The notes beneath the pieces were generated by a model. The model searched no databases and was not told the DNA's origin. It was given only the letters and a program-made list of their open reading frames with translations. The translations under genes were made by a program, and so were the position numbers. This document shows, piece by piece, positions 16,358-24,002 of a stretch of DNA of 37,766 nt. This stretch comes from JAYFRC01 sp034926415. Lineage in GTDB: Bacteria; Bacillota; Clostridia; Oscillospirales; Oscillospiraceae. Within the stretch, counting starts at the first letter, position 1; each line of letters opens with the position of its first letter. The DNA is taken from positions 1-37,766 of the forward strand of contig JAYFRC010000006.1 in assembly GCA_034926415.1 (NCBI GenBank), in the 5' to 3' direction.

Positions 16358-19300
16358 ATGGATCTTAAAATTGGCATAGATATCGGCTCCATGACCGTCA
16401 AGGTCGTCGTGCTCGATGAAAACAACAATTTGCTGTTCCGCTCCTACGAGCGGCATTTCTCAAAGGTGCGCGAGAAGACCTGCGAGATTCTCCGCTCAAT
16501 TGAAAAGGATTTCCTCGGAAAGCAGGTGCGCGTGCTTATAACCGGCTCGGCCGGCCTGGGCCTCGCCAAGGCCAGCGGCATCGACTTCACCCAGGAGGTC
16601 TATGCGACCGCCGAAGCGGTCAACACGTTCATCCCCGGTACGGACGCGGTCATAGAGCTCGGCGGCGAGGACGCAAAGATAATCTTTTTCGGCGGCAGCC
16701 TAGAAGAGCGCATGAACGGTTCCTGCGCGGGCGGAACCGGCGCGTTCATAGATCAGATGGCTACGCTGCTTGACGTCAGCGTAGACGAGCTTGACCGTCT
16801 CAGCCTCCAGCATACGAAAATCTATCCGATAGCCTCGCGCTGCGGAGTCTTCGCAAAGAGCGACATCCAGCCCATACTCAATCAGGGCGGACGCAAGGAA
16901 GATGTTGCCGCGTCCATTTTCCAGGCGGTCGTCGACCAGACCATCTCCGGTCTGACGCAGGGACGCGAACTCACGGGAAAAATAGTATTCCTTGGCGGAC
17001 CGCTGCACTTCCTTCAGGGGCTGCGCGACCGCTTTACCGAAACGCTTCAGCTCGACTCCGAGCACGCCATATTCCCCAAGGACGGAGACTGCTTCGCCGC
17101 CATCGGCGCGGCCCTGTGCGCAAGTGACTACAAAAGCGTTGATTTCGGCGATATGCTGTCGCGCCTTGAAAAAGCCGCCGACACAAACCAGAGCGTGGAC
17201 ACCCTTCCACCGCTGTTTGCGTCGCAGGAGGAATACGACGCGTTCCGCGCAAGGCACAACGCGCGCGATCTGCCGCGCCAGGACATAAATTCATACTCCG
17301 GCAAGGCGTGGCTCGGCATCGACGCGGGAAGCACGACCACGAAGGTCGTGCTCATATCCGAGAGCTGCGGAATCCTCTACACCTATTACGGCAGCAATCT
17401 TGGAAACCCGGTATCCATCGTGCTCGAGCAGCTAAAAAAAATATACGACTTGTGCGGCAGCCGCATCACGATAGCCGGAAGCGCAGTCACGGGCTATGGC
17501 GAAGACCTTATTAAAAACGCTTTCCGCTGCGACATCGGCATTGTCGAGACAATGGCGCATTTCCACGCCGCGCGCTACTTCGACCCGGACGTCGATTTTA
17601 TTATCGACATCGGCGGCCAGGACATGAAGTGCTTCAAGATACGCAACGGCGCGGTCGACTCCATCATGCTGAACGAGGCCTGCTCCTCGGGCTGCGGCAG
17701 CTTCATAGAGACCTTTGCCAAGGCGCTCGGCTACTCGATAGCGGATTTTTCAAAGCTTGGACTGTTCGCCGCAGCGCCCGTCAATCTCGGTTCGCGATGC
17801 ACGGTGTTCATGAACTCTTCCGTCAAGCAGGCGCAAAAGGACGGCGCACCTGTCGAGGCAATCTCCGCCGGGCTCTCCATCTCCATCGTCAAAAACGCAA
17901 TATACAAGGTAATCCGCGCCGCGAACGCGGACGACCTTGGAAAAAATATTGTTGTTCAGGGCGGCACGTTCCTGAACGACGCCGTGCTGCGCAGCTTCGA
18001 GCTCGAGCTCGGCCGCGACGTTATCCGCCCGGTTATCGCCGGGCTCATGGGTGCCTTCGGCGCCGCGCTCGCCGCGAAGGACGCCGACATTTCCGTCTCA
18101 ACTACGCTTGCGAGAAGCGACCTCGACAGCTTTACTCACACCGCAACACCAAGCACCTGCCATCTCTGCACCAACCACTGCTCGTTGACGATAAACAAAT
18201 TCAGCGGCGGGCGTACCTATATCTCCGGAAACCGCTGCTCGCGCCCGCTCGGCGGCGACAAGAGCGAGCACCCGGATATGTACGCCATGAAATACAGAGC
18301 CCTGCGCAACATGGAGGGCAACGGACACGGGGTGGGTCTTTGCGGAAAGGTCGGCATCCCGCTCGTGCTCAATATGTACGATACCCTGCCGTTCTGGTTT
18401 ATGCTGTTCACAACGCTCAACTTCGAGGTAGTCCTTTCGGACGAGTCGTCTCACTCGCTCTACATCAAGGGACAGCGCACCATACCTTCGGACACCGTCT
18501 GCTATCCCGCGAAGCTGGCGCATGGACACATAATGTCGCTGATAGACAAAAACGTCGATTTTATCTTCTACCCCTGCATGCCCTATAACTTCGACGAGAA
18601 GATAAGCGACAACAACTACAACTGCCCCGTCGTCGCCTATTATCCCGAGCTGCTCGGAGCAAATATTCCGAAGCTGCGCGACGTCAAATACTTTAATCCC
18701 TATTTCGGACTGCACAAGCCCACGCCCTTTAAGCGGCGTATTCAAAAGTTTCTCAAAGACAATTTCGACGTCCCCACCGCGAATACAAGCCTTGCGGTCG
18801 ACTGCGCCTACAAGGCCTACGACCGCTACCGCAAGAGCGTGATGGAAAACGGCCAGCGCATCATAGACAATGCGCGCGCCGAACACAAGCGCATACTCGT
18901 GCTCTGCGGGCGACCTTACCACGTAGATCCGGAGATAAACCACGGCATCAACGAGCTCTGCGCGGAATACGGCTTCGCGGTCATAACAGAGGACGCGGTA
19001 GCGACGAGACTGCACAAGCAACCGCGCACCGTGCTCAACCAGTGGACTTATCAGGCGCGCATGTACAACGCCGCGCGCTATGTGTGCCAGAACTCCGACA
19101 TGGAACTTATCCAGCTCGTATCTTTCGGCTGCGGCACCGACGCCATAACCGGCGACGAGATGCGCGAGATACTTGAATCGCACGGAAAGCTCTACACCCA
19201 GCTCAAGATAGACGAGATAACCAACCTCGGCGCGGTGCGCATAAGGATAAGAAGCCTTATCGCCGCTCTCAACGAGCGCGATAAATGCGCCGCCGAAAAA

Positions 19301-19366
19301 AAGAAGGCCGGCAAGGAATCCAAGGAAGCCGCTCCGACAAGCGCAAAAAAGCCCTGGGAGCTTTAA
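16358..19366 (+). CDS. Tandem BadF/HgdC-type CoA-dehydratase activase with DUF2229 domain
   Basis: A 1002-residue ATPase of the acetate-kinase/actin fold. Two BadF/BadG activase units are present (about 1-265 and 320-590), each opening with a phosphate loop (GIDIGSMTVKV and GIDAGSTTTKV). Each has a cluster cysteine block (NGSCAGGTGAF and EACSSGCGSF) able to hold a 4Fe-4S cluster across a dimer. A DUF2229 region follows, with CHLCTNHCS and later CYPAKLAHGH. The start at 16358 is chosen from AAAGGTGA 8 nt upstream; the frame is open from 16286. In many clostridia this region is fused to the part encoded by the next gene. Substrate unknown. Confidence 0.88.
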   Translation: MDLKIGIDIGSMTVKVVVLDENNNLLFRSYERHFSKVREKTCEILRSIEKDFLGKQVRVLITGSAGLGLAKASGIDFTQEVYATAEAVNTFIPGTDAVIELGGEDAKIIFFGGSLEERMNGSCAGGTGAFIDQMATLLDVSVDELDRLSLQHTKIYPIASRCGVFAKSDIQPILNQGGRKEDVAASIFQAVVDQTISGLTQGRELTGKIVFLGGPLHFLQGLRDRFTETLQLDSEHAIFPKDGDCFAAIGAALCASDYKSVDFGDMLSRLEKAADTNQSVDTLPPLFASQEEYDAFRARHNARDLPRQDINSYSGKAWLGIDAGSTTTKVVLISESCGILYTYYGSNLGNPVSIVLEQLKKIYDLCGSRITIAGSAVTGYGEDLIKNAFRCDIGIVETMAHFHAARYFDPDVDFIIDIGGQDMKCFKIRNGAVDSIMLNEACSSGCGSFIETFAKALGYSIADFSKLGLFAAAPVNLGSRCTVFMNSSVKQAQKDGAPVEAISAGLSISIVKNAIYKVIRAANADDLGKNIVVQGGTFLNDAVLRSFELELGRDVIRPVIAGLMGAFGAALAAKDADISVSTTLARSDLDSFTHTATPSTCHLCTNHCSLTINKFSGGRTYISGNRCSRPLGGDKSEHPDMYAMKYRALRNMEGNGHGVGLCGKVGIPLVLNMYDTLPFWFMLFTTLNFEVVLSDESSHSLYIKGQRTIPSDTVCYPAKLAHGHIMSLIDKNVDFIFYPCMPYNFDEKISDNNYNCPVVAYYPELLGANIPKLRDVKYFNPYFGLHKPTPFKRRIQKFLKDNFDVPTANTSLAVDCAYKAYDRYRKSVMENGQRIIDNARAEHKRILVLCGRPYHVDPEINHGINELCAEYGFAVITEDAVATRLHKQPRTVLNQWTYQARMYNAARYVCQNSDMELIQLVSFGCGTDAITGDEMREILESHGKLYTQLKIDEITNLGAVRIRIRSLIAALNERDKCAAEKKKAGKESKEAAPTSAKKPWEL

Positions 19367-19517
19367 TCTTTTGTTGAAAGCCGCGGCGGGCTGAGAAGCA
19401 TTTTCCAGGCGGCGTGCGCGCCGCAAAAATTAATTTGATTTTATTTTGCCTCTTCCAAGGCGGAACTCAATCGAGGCTCTGTTTTTCCCTATTCCCCGCG
19501 AAAGGATGTAAGAATAA

Positions 19518-20807
19518 ATGGCGGAACTCAAATACGACAAAAACGGGCGGCTGCTCTTCACAAAGGAGATGAAGAGAGAGTATACCCTTCTCATGCCGCA
19601 GATGCTGCCCATACATTTTTCGATGCTCGCACGCTGCCTTCAGGCGCACGGCTATCACGTAGATATGCTGACAACTCGCTCGCACCGAATAGTGGACGAG
19701 GGGCTTAAGTATGTCCACAACGACACCTGCTACCCCGCGTTGCTCGTCATCGGCCAGCTCATAGACGCAGTCAAGACCGGGGGCTACGACCCGCACAAGG
19801 TCGGACTGCTCATAACGCAGACCGGCGGCGGTTGCCGCGCCTCCAATTATATTCATCTGCTCCGCAAGGCGCTTAAAAAGGCGGGCATGGAATACATACC
19901 GGTCGTTTCAGTCAACCTCTCCGGACTTGAGAAGAATCCCGGATTTTCCTTTGGACTGTCCATGATTCGCCAGTCGGTCTACTCCATGATATACGGCGAC
20001 ATTATAATGAACGTCGCGAACCAGTGCCGTCCCTATGAGCTTGAAAAGGGCAAAACAGACGCAATGGTGCAGAAATGGGAGCAGATACTGCTCGATGGCA
20101 TACAGCGCGGCAAGGGCATGAACTACAAGGGCGCAAAGGAAAACTTTGAAAAGATAGTCGCAGACTTCGATACCATTCCCCGAAACATCACGCCCAAGGT
20201 GAGCGTTGGCATCGTCGGCGAGATATACGTCAAGTTCTCGCCGCTTGGCAACAACTACCTTGAGGAATTTTTGCTCTCCGAGGACTGTGAGCCAATCGTA
20301 CCAGGTCTCACCGACTTCATCATCTTCAAGATATACAACCGCATATCCGACATTAAGCTCTACGGCGGCAGCCTGATAAAGCTGATAGCCTGCAAGCTGC
20401 TCATGGACTACGTTGTCAAGTGCGACGACGCGATGATAGATGTGCTCAAAAAATCCAGTTTCCGCGCTCCCGGACGATTTGAAGAACTGCACGAGGGCGT
20501 CAAGGGTTATCTTGGCGACGGAAACAAGATGGGCGAGGGCTGGCTCCTGACAGCAGAGATGCTCGAACTCATACACAGCGGAACGAGCAACATCGTCTGC
20601 ACCCAGCCGTTTGGCTGCCTGCCAAACCACGTCGTCGGCAAGGGCATGATACGCCGTCTCAAGGACGATTATCCCGACTCCAACATCGTCGCCATCGACT
20701 ACGACCCGAGCGCGACAAAGATAAATCAGGAAAACCGCATCAAGCTCATGCTCGCCAACGCAAGGAAGAAAATGCGCGATGCGGGAAAAGAAAATACGGC
20801 GGTGTAA
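19518..20807 (+). CDS. 2-hydroxyacyl-CoA dehydratase-like protein (C-terminal partner of the activase)
   Basis: A 429-residue protein matching the C-terminal third of the large clostridial activase/dehydratase proteins. It carries conserved cysteines in HNDTCYPALLVIG, TGGGCRASNY, NQCRPYE and CTQPFGCLPNH that could bind a 4Fe-4S cluster. AAAGGAT lies 11 nt before the ATG. It follows the activase gene after 151 nt that contain a short GC hairpin near 19412-19427 but no clear terminator, so co-transcription is likely. Whether it dehydrates a 2-hydroxyacyl-CoA or only transfers electrons cannot be told. Confidence 0.83.
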   Translation: MAELKYDKNGRLLFTKEMKREYTLLMPQMLPIHFSMLARCLQAHGYHVDMLTTRSHRIVDEGLKYVHNDTCYPALLVIGQLIDAVKTGGYDPHKVGLLITQTGGGCRASNYIHLLRKALKKAGMEYIPVVSVNLSGLEKNPGFSFGLSMIRQSVYSMIYGDIIMNVANQCRPYELEKGKTDAMVQKWEQILLDGIQRGKGMNYKGAKENFEKIVADFDTIPRNITPKVSVGIVGEIYVKFSPLGNNYLEEFLLSEDCEPIVPGLTDFIIFKIYNRISDIKLYGGSLIKLIACKLLMDYVVKCDDAMIDVLKKSSFRAPGRFEELHEGVKGYLGDGNKMGEGWLLTAEMLELIHSGTSNIVCTQPFGCLPNHVVGKGMIRRLKDDYPDSNIVAIDYDPSATKINQENRIKLMLANARKKMRDAGKENTAV

Positions 20808-20912
20808 AGCCGCACGCATAACAGAAAACAGCGGGAGCATATCGCCCGCAGTCGGCGCGCGGCTTGCTCCAAAGTCTGATAAATGGAAACTTATGGAAGT
20901 AGTGTTTGGCAT

Positions 20913-21920
20913 ATGAAAAAAAGTATCCTGCTTCTTACCACCGGCGGGACGATAGCCTCTGGCAACACAGCCGGGGGGCTGGCTCCAACTATCTCGGGCA
21001 GCGCGCTGGCCGGATTTCTCGGCAACATGGTCGACGGCTTCAGCGTGACCGTGCGCGACATACTGCACCTCGATTCGTCGAATATGCAGCCCGAGGAATG
21101 GCAGTTTATTGCCGAGCAGGTCTATTCCGCACGCAACGATTTTGACGGAATAGTAATAACGCACGGTACGGACACGATGGCTTTCACCGCGTCCATGCTC
21201 AGCTTTATGCTTCAGGGTATACCCATACCGGTCGTGCTGACGGGGGCGCAGCTCCCGATAACGCATCCGCTGACGGATGCGCGCGACAATATGGGGCTTG
21301 CTTTCGCCATGGCCGCAAGCGGGCGCGGCGGCGTCTTTCTCGCCTTCGACAGGCGCGTCATGCTCGGCACGCGCGCGGTAAAAACCCGCACCACCGATTT
21401 TGCAGCGTTTGAAAGCGTCAACTGCGGCTATGTCGGGACCGTGAACGCGCGCGGCCTCAGCATAAACGACGCGCTCATCCAGCCATCTTCAAAAGATTTT
21501 CGGCTTGAAAAAGATCTGTGCCGCGACGTGTTCCTTATGAAGCTGACTCCAGGCGTGAACCCCGAAATATTCGATATGCTGCTCAAGATGCACTACCGCG
21601 GAATAGTTATCGAGGCTTTCGGAGCCGGCGGCGTGCAGTTCATCAGGCGCGACCTTATCTCAAAGCTTCACAATGCCGTCCGGCATGGGATAACGGTCGT
21701 CGCGTGCAGCCAATGCCTGTACGAGCCGAGCGATTTCACGCTGTACGAGGTCGGGAAGCGGGTGCTCGAGCAGGGCGTCATACAAAGCTACGATATGACT
21801 ACGGAGGCCGCAGTCACTAAGCTCATGTGGGTGCTCGGTCAGACGGACGATCCGAAAGCAGCCGGCGCGTATTTTGAGAAAAATCTCGCGGGCGAAATAA
21901 CGATACTGCCCAACAGCTGA
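20913..21920 (+). CDS. ansA: Type I L-asparaginase
   Basis: Hydrolyses L-asparagine to aspartate and ammonia in the cytosol. The 335-residue chain has the N-terminal TTGGTIAS with the nucleophile Thr, the second catalytic block THGTDTM, and LTGAQLP with the downstream DARDN stretch. There is no signal peptide, which favours the cytosolic type. The start at 20913 (MKKSILLLTTGG) agrees with the family; the ribosome binding site is weak (GGAAG). An in-frame ATG at 20883 exists but has no ribosome binding site. A bidirectional terminator follows. Confidence 0.9.
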   Translation: MKKSILLLTTGGTIASGNTAGGLAPTISGSALAGFLGNMVDGFSVTVRDILHLDSSNMQPEEWQFIAEQVYSARNDFDGIVITHGTDTMAFTASMLSFMLQGIPIPVVLTGAQLPITHPLTDARDNMGLAFAMAASGRGGVFLAFDRRVMLGTRAVKTRTTDFAAFESVNCGYVGTVNARGLSINDALIQPSSKDFRLEKDLCRDVFLMKLTPGVNPEIFDMLLKMHYRGIVIEAFGAGGVQFIRRDLISKLHNAVRHGITVVACSQCLYEPSDFTLYEVGKRVLEQGVIQSYDMTTEAAVTKLMWVLGQTDDPKAAGAYFEKNLAGEITILPNS

Positions 21921-21923
21921 AAT

Positions 21924-21958
21924 AAAAAACTCCGGAGCCGAGGCTCCGGAGTTTTTTT
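21924..21958. terminator. Bidirectional intrinsic terminator
   Basis: Stem ACTCCGGAGC / GCTCCGGAGT with a CGAG loop, flanked by an A-run (21924-21929) and a T-run (21952-21958). It serves the asparaginase gene and the convergent exporter operon; its T-run reaches the stop codon of the latter. Confidence 0.9.
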
Positions 21959-22418
21959 ATCGTCTGAGATTCACGGGCAGTTTTCTTTTCCCTGCGCGGA
22001 TAAGTCTCCATGTGGACGCGACGACAAATATTCCTATTGCGAGCGCGCCCGCAACGCCGAGCGTATGCACGCCGGTGGCGATGAAGTTCGCCGTATCGCC
22101 GAGGACGCAGTAGCGCATGGTATAATATATGCCGGCGCCCGGAACCATCGGGAAAATGCCGATAAGCAGGAAACTCGTCACGGTACGCCGCATAACACGC
22201 GCCATAATCTCTGAAAAGACTCCGACGGCTACGGCTCCCGCGAAGCTGGCTATCAGGTCGCTTCCGGACAAATAAAGCAGTATAAGATAGAAAAACCAGC
22301 CCAGTGCGCCGCCGAGCGCGTCCCATATTATCTGCAAGTCGCGTGTGTTGTAGATAACGGCGAAGCCGACGCAGCCGAGAAATGCCCACAGGCACGGGAG
22401 AAAATAAGAAGCAATCAT
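21957..22418 (-). CDS. Threonine/serine exporter, C-terminal-half subunit (ThrE_2, DUF3815)
   Basis: A 153-residue membrane protein with about five helices, matching the C-terminal half of ThrE amino-acid exporters (DUF3815). It includes GIFPMVPGAGIYYTM, the family's conserved loop. It is probably paired with the ThrE_1-like subunit encoded just upstream, from which it is separated by 19 nt. The ATG at 22418 follows a G-rich ribosome binding site that contains nine consecutive G. The longer frame to 22478 overlaps the upstream gene and is rejected. Confidence 0.88.
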   Translation of the reverse strand: MIASYFLPCLWAFLGCVGFAVIYNTRDLQIIWDALGGALGWFFYLILLYLSGSDLIASFAGAVAVGVFSEIMARVMRRTVTSFLLIGIFPMVPGAGIYYTMRYCVLGDTANFIATGVHTLGVAGALAIGIFVVASTWRLIRAGKRKLPVNLRR

Positions 22419-22425
22419 ATCCCGT

Positions 22426-22434
22426 CCCCCCCCC
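22426..22434 (-). repeat. G9 homopolymer in the ribosome binding site between the exporter halves
   Basis: Nine C on the plus strand (nine G in the mRNA) lie between the TAA of the first exporter gene and the ATG of the second, forming part of the AAGAAGG-like Shine-Dalgarno region. Length change here would alter the spacing or strength of the second gene's ribosome binding site, not its reading frame. Confidence 0.75.
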
Positions 22435-22437
22435 TTC

Positions 22438-23196
22438 TTAAAGTGCCTGCGCGGCGTAGAGCACAATGCCCGCGCCAAGCGCTATTCCGGCGGCGATGAG
22501 CAGCGCCTCCGTCAGCTTGGTTACTCCGGCGACCCAATCGCCCGTGATGATGTCCCGCATGAAGTTCGTTATCATTATCCCGGGGACGAGACACATCAAT
22601 GTGCCGATAATTATCATGTCTATATTGCTGCCGAGGCCGAGCCGAGTTTCGATAACGGCGATGAGCGCGGCCAGCGCGCTGCCCACGATGCTTTTGAAAA
22701 ACAGGTTCGTGTCGCGGCTTCCCATGTAGTAAAGAAGCGCGCCAAGAACAAGTCCGCAGAACGCGGCACAGAGCGCGTCGTTAAGACTTCCGCCGAAAAA
22801 TGCGCTGAATGCTCCGGAACCGACCGCCGTCGCCAGCATCTGCGCCCAGAGCGCGTACTTCGGGAGAGAGTCTATTTTCTCAAGCTCGCCGCGTATTTCA
22901 GCTGCCGTCGGTTTTTCGTCGCAGATGCGGCGGCAGAGCGTGTTAAGCGCGTTAAGCCGCTGCATATCCGTCGCCTTTGTAGTCGACGCGCGGGTCATGC
23001 GCGTATGCGACACGCCGTCCGCGCCGCAGAGGTTGATATGAATATAATTGGGAATCGCAAAAACCTCTCCGCGTCCGATACCGTAGGCGTTTATTATGCG
23101 CGAGAGCGAGTCCTCAACACGGTATATCTCCGCCCCGGATTCGAGCATCGCGCGGCCTATGCGCGCCGCGGAATCAAGTATTTCGTCGTGCGTCAT
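22438..23196 (-). CDS. Threonine/serine exporter, N-terminal-half subunit (ThrE_1, DUF1212)
   Basis: A 252-residue protein. A soluble N-terminal region (about 1-110) has the family block AMLESGAEIYRVEDSLSRI, and about five membrane helices follow. It matches the N-terminal half of ThrE, encoded as a separate subunit as is common in Firmicutes. The expected role is proton-coupled export of threonine or serine. The start at 23196 is preferred because GAGGG lies 9 nt upstream; the ATG at 23202 is too close to it. It follows the HD gene after 22 nt. Confidence 0.9.
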   Translation of the reverse strand: MTHDEILDSAARIGRAMLESGAEIYRVEDSLSRIINAYGIGRGEVFAIPNYIHINLCGADGVSHTRMTRASTTKATDMQRLNALNTLCRRICDEKPTAAEIRGELEKIDSLPKYALWAQMLATAVGSGAFSAFFGGSLNDALCAAFCGLVLGALLYYMGSRDTNLFFKSIVGSALAALIAVIETRLGLGSNIDMIIIGTLMCLVPGIMITNFMRDIITGDWVAGVTKLTEALLIAAGIALGAGIVLYAAQAL

Positions 23197-23218
23197 GCGC
23201 ATCGCCCCTCAAGAAACC

Positions 23219-23716
23219 TCAGAGCCCGAACATATCGGAAAGGAGCTTTAGTCCGGTCTCGGTTTTGAATATTTTGTCCCGCACGCTTATCGCGGTGCTG
23301 TGCTTCGCCGAGTCTTCAAAGAGATTGACGAGAAAATCCGCCTCTACCAGAATCTGGTAATCTAGCCCCACGATGTCCGTATAGGTGTGATGGTGCGCGA
23401 TGAGATATTTTACGCGTTCTATCTGCTCCGGCGTGTAGCCGCCGACCGCCTTCATAAGCTTATCAGCCTCGGCGGGGCCCTCTATCTCCTGATACTTTCC
23501 GCCGGAGCTTCCGTATTTTTCCTCGCTTATGTGTATTCCGATATCGTGGAGCACGGCCGCGGTCTCAAGGACGAAAAGCGTCTCATCGTCCAGTCCCTCG
23601 CTCCGGCCTATGACCGCCGCGAGGTCGTGTACTTTTATGAAATGCTGTATGCGCTTTGCGTCGCCGCGGTCGTACTCCGTCATTGCCGCGACGAGCGCGG
23701 CGGTCTGTTCGTCCAT
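23219..23716 (-). CDS. HD-domain phosphohydrolase
   Basis: A 165-residue soluble HD protein with RIQHFIKVHDLA, AAVLHDIGIH (metal His-Asp), LIAHHHTYTD and VEADFLVN (distal Asp), the complete metal-site order of the HD superfamily. Substrate unknown. The ribosome binding site is weak; the start lies 2 nt after the stop of the 35-residue peptide gene, so translational coupling is likely. It is in an operon with the exporter genes. Confidence 0.82.
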   Translation of the reverse strand: MDEQTAALVAAMTEYDRGDAKRIQHFIKVHDLAAVIGRSEGLDDETLFVLETAAVLHDIGIHISEEKYGSSGGKYQEIEGPAEADKLMKAVGGYTPEQIERVKYLIAHHHTYTDIVGLDYQILVEADFLVNLFEDSAKHSTAISVRDKIFKTETGLKLLSDMFGL

Positions 23717-23718
23717 TT

Positions 23719-23826
23719 TTACTTCTGAGCGTGATTATCGGCTATGACTCCCGCGCACATTACGACCTGAGCGCACGCCGCTACAAGCAGGCACGCTATC
23801 GCCGCGCATATTACAATCCCCTTCAT
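23719..23826 (-). CDS. 35-residue cysteine-rich hydrophobic peptide
   Basis: A short gene with AAAGGAG 8 nt before its ATG, ending 2 nt before the HD gene. The peptide begins MKGIVICAAIACLLVAACAQ and has four cysteines (7, 12, 18, 24). It is either a one-helix membrane peptide or a tiny lipoprotein, since LVAAC at 14-18 fits a lipobox and would leave a mature peptide of 18 residues. A translated leader that drives the HD gene is a third possibility. No family recognised. The reading frame is intact and the start signal is better than that of the HD gene. Confidence 0.6.
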   Translation of the reverse strand: MKGIVICAAIACLLVAACAQVVMCAGVIADNHAQK

Positions 23827-23875
23827 CAGCTTTTCTCCTTTCGTACGTTTTTTGAGGCTGTTCGCCTGTGATTCG

Positions 23876-23903
23876 AGTATAACACAACGGTTTTTGGTTT
23901 GAA
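23876..23903 (-). promoter_or_regulatory. Promoter of the small peptide-HD-exporter operon
   Basis: Minus strand TTCAAA (23898-23903), 16-nt spacer, TATACT (23876-23881) with an extended -10 (TGT). Confidence 0.45.
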
Positions 23904-24002
23904 AGAGGGTTTTTCCGAATCGGCTGAGCCGAAAAATTCAGCGACCGGCCGCGGAAGGTTGAGGGCACCGTCCCCCTGCATTATTATTACCGCAGCTGTT
24001 CG

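Noticed and set aside
18098..19426. A 442-codon open frame opposite the activase gene
   Set aside because: It mirrors the activase codons; no start signal and no family match.
19412..19427. GC hairpin between the two activase genes as a terminator
   Set aside because: The 6-bp stem is followed by A rather than T; the T-rich stretch comes too late. Co-transcription seems more likely.
19908..21266. A 452-codon open frame on the minus strand across two genes and the gap between them
   Set aside because: Both opposing genes (dehydratase-like and asparaginase) are clear, and the translation looks like a codon shadow.
23735..23968. A 77-codon minus-strand frame before the HD gene
   Set aside because: It overlaps the promoter and the better-supported 35-residue gene, and has no ribosome binding site.
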